Made by a program: the position numbers and the translations under genes. A stretch of DNA of 6,198 nt from positions 1 through 6,198 of the forward strand of contig DFST01000178.1 of assembly GCA_002378975.1 (NCBI GenBank). Direction: 5' to 3'. The notes below the pieces were generated by a model. The model did no database searches. It was not told where the DNA came from and was given only the letters and a program-made list of their open reading frames with translations. This DNA comes from Chitinophagaceae bacterium UBA3430. Lineage in GTDB: Bacteria > Bacteroidota > Bacteroidia > Chitinophagales > Chitinophagaceae. Each line of letters begins with the position of its first letter. Position 1 is the first letter of the stretch. Shown one piece after another: positions 1 through 6,180 of the stretch.

Positions 1-821
1 CCGTCGTAGTTCTTACAGGCCCAAACAAAATTTCCGTTCCACTTCAGGGCCGAAGCGACCATGTCATCGATCAGGCGGTGTTCGTATACAATGCCGGCCG
101 CTTCGAAAGCAGCCTTGAATTCCTGTTCAAAAATCTCTTGGAAAATATCCTTGAACCGGCCATCGTATTTCTTAAGGATGGTGTTTTTGGTGGACAAATA
201 CAGTGGCCATTTTTTGCTCAGGGCCATGTTGAAGCAGCTACGTGCAAATCCGCTAATGCTTTCATCGGTGTTGTACATAGACATCGCCACACCGTCCCCT
301 TTGAAATTGAATACTTCAAAGGTTTGTGGAGTACTTCCATCTTCCGGGGTAAAGGTCATGGTGAGTTTTCCTTTCCCTTTGATGAGGGTGTCGGTGGCGC
401 GGTATTGATCTCCAAAGGCATGGCGACCCACAATGATGGGGGCGGTCCAGTTGTTCACCAAACGCGGTATGTTGCTGATCACGATGGGTTCCCGGAAAAC
501 CGTACCGTCCAATATATTGCGGATGGTGCCGTTGGGGCTCTTCCACATTTGTTTCAGTCCAAATTCTTTAACGCGTGCCTCATCGGGTGTGATGGTAGCG
601 CATTTGATTCCCACCCCATATTGTTTGATGGCATTGGCGGCATCGATGGTAACCTGGTCGTCGGTCAAGTCGCGATTCTCCATACCAAGGTCGTAATATT
701 TGATATCGACGTTCAAGTAGGGGAGGATCAGTTTCTCTTTGATGAAGGCCCAGATAATCCGGGTCATTTCATCACCATCCAATTCAACGACTGGGTTGGC
801 TACATTGATTTTTTTTTGCAT
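1..821 (-). CDS. icd: NADP-dependent isocitrate dehydrogenase, eukaryote-like homodimeric type (partial, 3' end outside window)
   Basis: This enzyme oxidatively decarboxylates isocitrate to 2-oxoglutarate in the cytoplasmic TCA cycle, producing NADPH. The visible 273 codons read colinearly with human IDH1 as I remember it. Recognisable blocks are GDEMTRIIW (about 16-24), ENRD (48-51), KCATITPDE (73-81), the substrate loop KSPNGTIRN (94-102), FRE with Arg110, GRHAFGDQYRA with Arg133 and Tyr140, STKNTILKKYDGRF with Lys212, and HRLIDDMVA with Asp252. Arg101, Arg110, Arg133, Tyr140, Lys212 and Asp252 correspond to known isocitrate, catalytic or metal residues. The window cuts the gene at ACKNYDG, one residue before the metal-binding Asp275 of IDH1, so about 140 residues are missing. 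This is not the E. coli Icd type. The ATG at 821 gives the expected N-terminus. An exact -7 box lies 34 bases upstream in the gap after the ZIP gene, so icd probably has its own promoter. Confidence 0.96.
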   Translation of the reverse strand, partial: MQKKINVANPVVELDGDEMTRIIWAFIKEKLILPYLNVDIKYYDLGMENRDLTDDQVTIDAANAIKQYGVGIKCATITPDEARVKEFGLKQMWKSPNGTIRNILDGTVFREPIVISNIPRLVNNWTAPIIVGRHAFGDQYRATDTLIKGKGKLTMTFTPEDGSTPQTFEVFNFKGDGVAMSMYNTDESISGFARSCFNMALSKKWPLYLSTKNTILKKYDGRFKDIFQEIFEQEFKAAFEAAGIVYEHRLIDDMVASALKWNGNFVWACKNYD

Positions 822-855
822 GATCGATTTTATTGAAGGGCTTTTTGTTGCGCGG

Positions 856-863
856 CAAATTTA
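856..863 (-). promoter_or_regulatory. Bacteroidota -7 promoter element for icd
   Basis: On the minus strand this reads TAAATTTG, an exact match to the Bacteroidota -7 consensus TAnnTTTG. It lies in the 62 bp between the ZIP stop codon and the icd ATG. It predicts a transcript start near 851 and a leader of about 30 bases that is A-rich and has no Shine-Dalgarno motif. I see no TTG at the usual -33 spacing; the nearest is 26 bases upstream, inside the end of the ZIP gene. Confidence 0.5.
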
Positions 864-873
864 CCTCTTTTCT

Positions 874-883
874 CTGAGCTCAG
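874..883. repeat. Perfect 10-bp palindrome CTGAGCTCAG upstream of icd promoter
   Basis: The ten bases directly following the ZIP stop codon (in its reading direction) are their own reverse complement. They end ten bases upstream of the icd -7 box, so they cover roughly -22 to -31 of that promoter. There is no loop or T-tract, so a terminator is unlikely. An operator half-site is possible, but chance is equally plausible. Confidence 0.3.
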
Positions 884-1708
884 TTAGCCCAAGGATACAT
901 CCAGGATCATCATGACCAGAAACCCGGCTATGAACGCCAAGACGGAGCGATCTGTGTATTTGTCTCGTTGTGTTTCCGGGATTACTTCCTCCACCACCAC
1001 AAAGATCATGGCACCCGCGGCAAAGGCCAACGCAAAGGGAAGTAATGGCTCAATGTAGATCACTGCGAATGCACCCAGAACACCGGCTATTGGTTCTACA
1101 ATGGCTGAAAGTTGTCCGTACCAAAAGCTTTTCCATCGACTTACCCCTTGTCTGCGCAGGGGCATGGAAACGGCGATTCCTTCGGGGAAATTCTGAATAG
1201 CAATGCCAATGGCCAATGTGATCGCTCCAGCCACCGTCGCATGTTCAACGCCCAGGGCCGCTGCGCCGAACAAAACACCCACGGCCAATCCTTCCGGAAT
1301 GTTATGCAGGGTAATCGCCAGGATCAGTAGCGTGGTTCGATGCAAGTTGCTTTTTACTCCTTCCTGCTCCTCGATTCCAAAGTTGAGGTGTAGGTGAGGG
1401 GTGTATCGGTCCAGGAAAAAAATGAACAGCGAACCGAAGGCAAATCCCACGGCGGCCGGCATCCAACTCCAACCCGGATAAAGTCGTTCTGAAATCTCTA
1501 TGGAGGGAGCGAGTAAGGACCAGAAGCTAGCCGCCACCATAACCCCGCCCGTGAAGCCCAACATCGGATCCAGTACGGAACGGTGCATGGTTCGAAAGAA
1601 AAAAACCATGGAAGCCCCCAAGGCCGTGACCAACCAGGTGAAGGTGGTGGCCAATAGCGCGGACCAAAGCGGGCCGATGCGGGTGCAGAATTCTATTATG
1701 GTTTGCAT
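884..1708 (-). CDS. ZIP-family divalent metal transporter, GufA/ZIP11-like
   Basis: This 274-residue inner-membrane protein is expected to move zinc or similar divalent metals into the cytoplasm. About eight hydrophobic segments are visible (roughly 15-38, 48-70, 80-100, 124-150, 158-182, 195-217, 221-240, 255-272), the usual ZIP number. The metal site is clear. Segment 4 has HNIPEG (His135, Asn136, Glu139), segment 5 has QNFPEG (Gln172, Asn173, Glu176), segment 6 has VEPIAG (Glu205), and there is a later EEVIPE (Glu240, Glu241, Glu245). Gln rather than His at the start of the second motif resembles the GufA/ZIP11 group, including Bordetella BbZIP, rather than E. coli ZupT. The loop before segment 4 has a PHLHLN pair of histidines (105, 107) followed by acidic residues. 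Length is normal. It is read divergently from the phosphorylase homologue. Which metal it carries cannot be decided from sequence; I see no metal-regulator site. Confidence 0.93.
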   Translation of the reverse strand: MQTIIEFCTRIGPLWSALLATTFTWLVTALGASMVFFFRTMHRSVLDPMLGFTGGVMVAASFWSLLAPSIEISERLYPGWSWMPAAVGFAFGSLFIFFLDRYTPHLHLNFGIEEQEGVKSNLHRTTLLILAITLHNIPEGLAVGVLFGAAALGVEHATVAGAITLAIGIAIQNFPEGIAVSMPLRRQGVSRWKSFWYGQLSAIVEPIAGVLGAFAVIYIEPLLPFALAFAAGAMIFVVVEEVIPETQRDKYTDRSVLAFIAGFLVMMILDVSLG

Positions 1709-1723
1709 GCCAGGAGGGTGTTA

Positions 1724-1731
1724 CAAAATTA
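1724..1731 (-). promoter_or_regulatory. Bacteroidota -7 promoter element for the ZIP transporter gene
   Basis: The minus strand reads TAATTTTG, an exact TAnnTTTG match, ending 15 bases before the ATG at 1708. The predicted transcript start is near 1719, giving a leader of only about 10 bases. There is no TTG at the usual -33 spacing. The bases just before the ATG are CACCCTCCTGGC, the complement of a Shine-Dalgarno motif rather than the motif itself, consistent with SD-independent starts in Bacteroidota. Confidence 0.45.
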
Positions 1732-1808
1732 ATGCTTCCTTTCAGTATGCGCGTTAGCGACCCGATACATTCTGATGATAGGGGGGTATCCAGAGATTGT
1801 TCACAGCA

Positions 1809-1835
1809 TTGCGGCAGTACTCTTCCGTAACTTTG
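1809..1835 (+). promoter_or_regulatory. Bacteroidota -33/-7 promoter for the alpha-glucan phosphorylase homologue
   Basis: TAACTTTG at 1828-1835 is an exact TAnnTTTG -7 element on the coding strand. A TTG at 1809-1811 lies 16 bases upstream, slightly closer than the usual 17-21 spacing, so the -33 element is tentative. The predicted transcript start is near 1840, leaving a leader of about 40 bases. The bases before the ATG (GTGTAAAAATAACACATT) are A-rich without a Shine-Dalgarno motif, as expected for this phylum. Confidence 0.5.
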
Positions 1836-1879
1836 CCAGATTCCTCCTATCTTGCGACTTCGTGTAAAAATAACACATT

Positions 1880-3535
1880 ATGCCCTTTCACGATTATGCA
1901 GTTCCGTACGAAATTGATTCCCGTTATGGGCAACGCGTAGCCTACTTCTCCATGGAATTTGCCGTTCACCAGCCGTTGAAGATCTACAGCGGTGGCTTGG
2001 GGTTCCTGGCCGGCTCGCATTTGCGCAGTGCCTATGAGTTGAAGCAGAACCTCATTGGCATTGGGCTTTTATGGAAATACGGGTACTACGATCAGGAGCG
2101 CAACCAAGACCAGACATTGAATGTTGCTTGGAATGAAAAGCAGTATTCTTTTTTGGAAGACACGGGGATCAAATTCCAGATCACCATCCACGAGCATCCG
2201 GTTTGGGTCAAAGCGTTTTATTTAAATCCGGAAACTTTTAAGTCGGCACCTTTGTTTTTATTGACGACCGACTTGCCGGAAAATGATTACGTCTCACAAA
2301 CCATCACACATCGATTGTACGACGCCAATGTGGCTACCAAAGTAGCCCAATTCATTCTCTTGGGCGTAGGCGGGGCCAAGTTGGTCGATTTGTTGAATTT
2401 CAATCCGGACCGCTATCACCTGAACGAGGCGCACGGATTGTCGGCCGCATTCTATCTCTACCAGAAATTCAATCGACAGCTCCCGGAGGTGACCAAGCGA
2501 TTGGTGTTCACGACACATACCCCCGAAGAAGCTGGCAACGAAAAACACGACATTTACCTCTGTCACAAGATGAGCTACTTCTGCGGGCTTACCATTGACG
2601 AGGTTAAGAAACTTTATCAAAACGACAGCGATCAATTTAATCACTCCTTGGCTGCATTGCGATTTGCCCGACTGGCCAATGGTGTATCCCGTTTGCACGG
2701 TGAAGTCTCACGTGCCATGTGGAGCAAATACGAAAACATATGTCCAATCCTCTCCATCACCAATGCGCAGAATTGGCGTTATTGGGCCGATAAGCAACTG
2801 TATCGGTTCATGGAGGCCGGTGACAACTTTGGCATCGATGATCGAAAGAAGTACCTAAAAAAACGGGCCTTCGAGATCGTCGCCGATCAGACGGGTAAAC
2901 TCTTCAACCCCGAGGTATTCACCATCGTTTGGGCGCGTCGATTTGCCGGTTACAAGCGCGCCGCGCTGCTGACACGGGATGAAAAACGATTTGAAAAACT
3001 CCTCAATAATTCTAAATACCCGGTGCAGATTATTTGGGCTGGTAAGCCCTATCCGGTTGACCATCCCGCGATCAGCGAATTCAATGAGTTGGTGCACATC
3101 GGTCGTCAGCATAAGAATATGGCTGTCATGATCGGATACGAATTGGCTTTGTCCAAGCGGCTTAAGCAAGCCGCCGATTGTTGGTTGAACAATCCCCGTG
3201 TTCCCCGCGAAGCCTCCGGTACCAGTGGCATGACCGCCAGTATGAATGGCGCAGTGAATCTATCTACCGACGACGGATGGATCCCGGAGTTCATCAATCA
3301 TGGGAACAATGGATTTGTCGTACCTAAGGCCGATTACGAGAACATGCACGTTCAGGAGCAGGACGATTACGATTTGGAAAAGATCTATGAGATCCTCGAA
3401 AATCAAGTATTGCCGCTGTACTATGAGAACTATGGTGTTTGGCGCGAGATCGTTAAAAATGGTATGCGCGATGTACGTTATCAATTCGAAAGCAATCGGA
3501 TGGCCCACGAATATTACGACCTGCTGTACAAGTAA
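1880..3535 (+). CDS. Alpha-glucan phosphorylase family protein (GT35), short form with substituted PLP lysine
   Basis: GT35 enzymes use phosphate and pyridoxal phosphate (PLP) to release glucose-1-phosphate from glycogen or maltodextrins in the cytoplasm. Family blocks appear in order: VAYFSMEF (20-27), IYSGGLGFLAGSHLRSA (35-51), HLNEAHG (180-186), TTHTPEEAG with His213 (His377 of muscle phosphorylase), ARRFAGYKR with Arg354 and Lys359 (muscle Arg569, Lys574), then WLNNPRVPREASGTSGM and MNGAVNLSTDDGW. The PLP-lysine position (muscle Lys680) is Thr452, codon ACC at 3233-3235, in EASGTSGMT. The nearby ENY block is IGY (418-420). Glu444, matching muscle Glu672, is kept. At 551 residues it is shorter than bacterial relatives of 700-850, lacking the N-terminal extra domain. 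The frame is intact and other motifs are kept, so this does not look like decay. It may be an active GT-B enzyme with a changed mechanism or a regulatory homologue. Family is certain; phosphorolysis is not. It ends 7 bases from the convergent ispH stop. Confidence 0.9.
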   Translation: MPFHDYAVPYEIDSRYGQRVAYFSMEFAVHQPLKIYSGGLGFLAGSHLRSAYELKQNLIGIGLLWKYGYYDQERNQDQTLNVAWNEKQYSFLEDTGIKFQITIHEHPVWVKAFYLNPETFKSAPLFLLTTDLPENDYVSQTITHRLYDANVATKVAQFILLGVGGAKLVDLLNFNPDRYHLNEAHGLSAAFYLYQKFNRQLPEVTKRLVFTTHTPEEAGNEKHDIYLCHKMSYFCGLTIDEVKKLYQNDSDQFNHSLAALRFARLANGVSRLHGEVSRAMWSKYENICPILSITNAQNWRYWADKQLYRFMEAGDNFGIDDRKKYLKKRAFEIVADQTGKLFNPEVFTIVWARRFAGYKRAALLTRDEKRFEKLLNNSKYPVQIIWAGKPYPVDHPAISEFNELVHIGRQHKNMAVMIGYELALSKRLKQAADCWLNNPRVPREASGTSGMTASMNGAVNLSTDDGWIPEFINHGNNGFVVPKADYENMHVQEQDDYDLEKIYEILENQVLPLYYENYGVWREIVKNGMRDVRYQFESNRMAHEYYDLLYK

Positions 3536-3542
3536 TTGGATT

Positions 3543-4742
3543 TTACTGCCAATCGGAGTAGGGGAGTGACCGTTCGTAGAAGCCAGCGAGTTTTTCCAAT
3601 ATGCGCTCTACCGTGGCATCGGGGCACGAAGCACCGCTGGTTACCAATACACGAATGATGTCTTTTTTCGGCAGAAAGTCATGCGTGGTCGTATCCTGAC
3701 CGGCATGAAAATCATAATGATGAATTGTTGTTGCGTTCTCAATGCGATCGGGGCCATCCACGTAAAACGTGGGTAATTTTTCTGCGCAAAGCTCAAAAAG
3801 GTGCGAGGTGTTGGAGGAGTTATACCCGCCTACGACAATTGCCATGTCGGCTTCTGTGTCCAACATACCCATTACGGCTGATTGATTGTCGCTGGTGGCA
3901 TAACAGAGCGTGTCGCGCGTATCCGCTACGGCATCCGGTTCCGGATAAATACTACGTACCTGTTCTTTTAGAAAATCGGCGATGGCTTGTGTTTCTGCAG
4001 CAAGCATGGTGGTCTGATTCACAACGCCAATCCGACGAAAGTGTTGGTCAATGCGAAATCCGCTCGAGTATTGACCTGAAAATTCTGTTTCAAATTCTTC
4101 TTGACCAGCCTCCTGACAAATGTAGCGGGCTAGCCGCGCGGCCTGTTGCATGTCTTTCACCACTACGGCCGGACCTTGGGCAGCCGCATGGGAAAAGGTG
4201 GCACGGGTTTCTTCATGGGTCGGTTTCCCATGAATCACAATCGTATAGGCCTTTTGGGCAATGGATTCGCTTCGGTTCCAGACCTTCTCCACAAAGGGAC
4301 AGGTAGTATTGTACCACTCCAGCCGGATACCGATCTTTTTTAGAATCGATTCGATTTCCAAGGTGGTTCCAAAGGCAGGAATCAAAACAATGTCCTCCGC
4401 ATTCAGTGATTCAAAGGGAATCAACTGATTGCCTTTGGTATCTTGTAAAAAACGGATCCCGCGGCTGGTCAGGTCAGCATTGACCTGTGGATTGTGGATC
4501 ATTTCACTCAACAAGAAAATTCGTTTGTCCGGGTTTTCGTCCAACGTGCGAAAGGCGATCTCGATCGCATTTTCTACCCCGTAACAAAATCCAAAATGCC
4601 GAGCCAATAGGATTTGCAATGAACCCAGGTCAAGCAGAGTGGGTTGAAAATCCTTCTTCAGTTTGTCGGCCGCTTTCCGCTTTTGTTTGATGGCGGAGAT
4701 CAGCGGACTCCGATAAAAACCGGGAACTTCAAAGCTGCGCAT
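3543..4742 (-). CDS. ispH: 4-hydroxy-3-methylbut-2-enyl diphosphate reductase, long plant/cyanobacterial type
   Basis: IspH (LytB) is the last enzyme of the MEP pathway. It reduces HMBPP to IPP and DMAPP with a 4Fe-4S cluster in the cytoplasm. All three cluster cysteines are present: Cys53 in FGFCYGVENA, Cys148 in NTTCPFVEKV and Cys280 in DTLCYAT. Other active-site blocks are EMIHNP (His83), GKPTHEET (His176, Glu178), NQTT (242-245), YNSSN (307-311) and TSGASCPD (Ser372). At 399 residues it is longer than E. coli IspH (about 316), with an extended N-terminus and an insert around 200-235. PAFGTT (122-127) replaces the E. coli SAHG, putting Phe124 at the His74 position; this is typical of plant and cyanobacterial enzymes as I recall them. 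I chose the ATG at 4742 over an in-frame ATG at 4778, because the -7 box lies between them and the next Met is after Cys53. It converges on the phosphorylase homologue, with no room for a terminator between them. Confidence 0.96.
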   Translation of the reverse strand: MRSFEVPGFYRSPLISAIKQKRKAADKLKKDFQPTLLDLGSLQILLARHFGFCYGVENAIEIAFRTLDENPDKRIFLLSEMIHNPQVNADLTSRGIRFLQDTKGNQLIPFESLNAEDIVLIPAFGTTLEIESILKKIGIRLEWYNTTCPFVEKVWNRSESIAQKAYTIVIHGKPTHEETRATFSHAAAQGPAVVVKDMQQAARLARYICQEAGQEEFETEFSGQYSSGFRIDQHFRRIGVVNQTTMLAAETQAIADFLKEQVRSIYPEPDAVADTRDTLCYATSDNQSAVMGMLDTEADMAIVVGGYNSSNTSHLFELCAEKLPTFYVDGPDRIENATTIHHYDFHAGQDTTTHDFLPKKDIIRVLVTSGASCPDATVERILEKLAGFYERSLPYSDWQ

Positions 4743-4746
4743 GGGG

Positions 4747-4754
4747 CAAAGATA
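4747..4754 (-). promoter_or_regulatory. Bacteroidota -7 element for ispH, predicts a leaderless transcript
   Basis: The minus strand reads TATCTTTG, an exact TAnnTTTG match, followed by CCCC and then the ATG at 4742. With the normal -7 to +1 distance the first transcribed base would be at or within a few bases of the A of the ATG, so the mRNA would have no leader. No TTG sits at the usual -33 spacing; the nearest TTTG is 34 bases upstream. Confidence 0.5.
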
Positions 4755-4800
4755 CGTGGATGCATCGGGGCATTTCATTACATTGCAGCAAACCCTTTTT

Positions 4801-6180
4801 ATGCGCTGGCTGATCGGGATCTTTTACTTGTGCATCGGGCTCACTGCTTGCGGATTCGATTCCCGGCAAGCCCCCCCAAAAAACTACGATATGCCGATTC
4901 GATTTGAAACACTTGATTGGGCACGACAAACCTCTATTTACGAGGTAAATGTTCGCCAATACACGCCGGCTGGAACCTTTCGTGCTTTTATGGCCGAATT
5001 GCCCCGACTTCGTGACTTGGGTGTTGGAACCTTGTGGTTCATGCCGATCACTCCCATTGCAGAAAAACAACGAAAGGGGAGTCTGGGTAGTTATTACGCC
5101 TGTTCCGATTATACGTCGATCAATGCCGAGTTCGGTACTTTGGCCGATTTTCAGGAACTGGTGAAAAAAGCCCACGACTTGGGCATGAAGGTGATCATTG
5201 ATTGGGTGGCAAATCATACGGGTTGGGACCATCGATGGACCCGCGAGCACCCCGACTACTATTTACGGGATTCTACCACCGGAGATTTCAAGATCGCCTC
5301 CGGCATGGATGACATCATCGAGCTCAATTTTGGAAACCCGGCTCTTCGAAAAGCGATGATCGATGCCATGCAATTTTGGGTTGACGAATGTGACATCGAT
5401 GGATTTCGCTGTGACTTGGCTTTTTGGGTCGAATTGCCTTTTTGGCGAGAGGCACGCGAAAAGCTGGATGCCGTTAAGCCCTTGTTCTGGTTCGGCGAAT
5501 ACGATGAACTGGATAAGCCCGAGTATGCCGAGGTCTTTGATGCGAGTTACACATGGACTTGGATGCATGGGGCTAAGGACTTTTATCAGCAAGCAGGCCC
5601 ACTGGATTCGTTGTTGCACATACTCGATCGGTATCAGTCGATTTCCAACGATCGCCTGCGCGCTTGGTTCACCACCAACCACGACGAGAACAGTTGGAAT
5701 GGGACTGAATTTGAAAAATACGGGTCGATGGCAAAAACCCTGGCCGTATTCAGTGCTACATGGCCCGGTGTGCCGCTGCTCTATTCCGGACAGGAAATCG
5801 GCAACCGAAAACGCATCGATTTTTTTGATAAGGATACCATCCAAGCAGGACCCGATGCCGCGATGTTCACCGGCTTTTACCGAGCGTTGATGCAATTAAA
5901 GAAAACACATCCGGCACTTCGTGCTGATAAATCTGTTTTGATCGAGCGCCTGCAGACCACTGCTCCCGCTTCGGTATTGGCGTATTTGCGCAAACAAGGC
6001 ACTTCCGCGTTGTTGGTTGTGTTGAACTTCTCCGGCCGATCCGATCTGCATTTTGAGATCAACGATCCGCGTCTGAGCGGTAAGTTCAAGAACGTGGCCT
6101 CAGGGGCATTGAATGATTTCAGCCAGGAACGGGCATTTGAAATGCAGGCCTGGGATCATCTGATATACACCGCTGAATAA
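4801..6180 (+). CDS. GH13 alpha-amylase family glycoside hydrolase, lipoprotein
   Basis: This is a predicted exported, lipid-anchored enzyme that hydrolyses or transfers alpha-linked glucans. From the ATG at 4801 it has 459 residues. The N-terminus is a lipoprotein signal: hydrophobic segment 3-14, then lipobox LTAC with Cys17. That fixes the start; an in-frame ATG at 4741 would bury the signal behind 20 residues and overlap the ispH start. The TIM barrel carries all four GH13 regions: I DWVANH (Asp134, Asn138, His139), II GFRCD (Arg203 and nucleophile Asp205), III FGEYDE (acid/base Glu233) and IV TTNHDE (His294, Asp295). Region V is ELNF (174-177). Domain B is short, and residues from about 385 form a small C-terminal beta domain. 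The catalytic set is complete, so it should be active. Alpha-amylase, neopullulanase-like or transferase activity cannot be separated. Only one acidic residue (Asp20) follows Cys17, so surface export is unclear. It is divergent from ispH, and I see no clear promoter for it. Confidence 0.93.
   Translation: MRWLIGIFYLCIGLTACGFDSRQAPPKNYDMPIRFETLDWARQTSIYEVNVRQYTPAGTFRAFMAELPRLRDLGVGTLWFMPITPIAEKQRKGSLGSYYACSDYTSINAEFGTLADFQELVKKAHDLGMKVIIDWVANHTGWDHRWTREHPDYYLRDSTTGDFKIASGMDDIIELNFGNPALRKAMIDAMQFWVDECDIDGFRCDLAFWVELPFWREAREKLDAVKPLFWFGEYDELDKPEYAEVFDASYTWTWMHGAKDFYQQAGPLDSLLHILDRYQSISNDRLRAWFTTNHDENSWNGTEFEKYGSMAKTLAVFSATWPGVPLLYSGQEIGNRKRIDFFDKDTIQAGPDAAMFTGFYRALMQLKKTHPALRADKSVLIERLQTTAPASVLAYLRKQGTSALLVVLNFSGRSDLHFEINDPRLSGKFKNVASGALNDFSQERAFEMQAWDHLIYTAE

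Noticed and set aside
78..836. Long open frame on the plus strand opposite icd (252 codons)
   Set aside because: It is the antisense shadow of isocitrate dehydrogenase; the minus strand carries a continuous, highly recognisable IDH sequence and the plus-strand translation resembles no family I know.
1732..1830. Small plus-strand ORF of 32 codons with an AGGAGG-like stretch 14 bases upstream
   Set aside because: It lies in the divergent promoter region, its stop codon falls within the phosphorylase -7 box, its spacing to the AGGAGG is poor, and this phylum seldom uses Shine-Dalgarno sites. Its product shows no recognisable features.
1862..1876. GTGT...ACAC inverted repeat just before the phosphorylase start
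   Set aside because: The stem has only four base pairs with an A-rich loop, too weak to propose as a regulatory hairpin.
4779..4785. TACATTG as a possible -7 element for the GH13 gene
   Set aside because: It lacks one T of TAnnTTTG and has no TTG at the right spacing, so I could not support it as a promoter.
4741..4800. N-terminal extension of the GH13 protein from the ATG at 4741
   Set aside because: A 20-residue extension would precede the hydrophobic signal segment and lipobox and overlap the ispH start codon; the start at 4801 gives a standard lipoprotein signal.
5263..5895. Antisense open frame of 210 codons inside the GH13 gene
   Set aside because: It is opposite a gene with all four GH13 catalytic regions intact, and its translation shows no domain I recognise.
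1880..6180. A dedicated glucan-utilisation operon (PUL-like cluster)
   Set aside because: The two glucan genes are separated by ispH on the opposite strand, and no SusC/SusD pair or regulator is present in the window, so a PUL cannot be supported.
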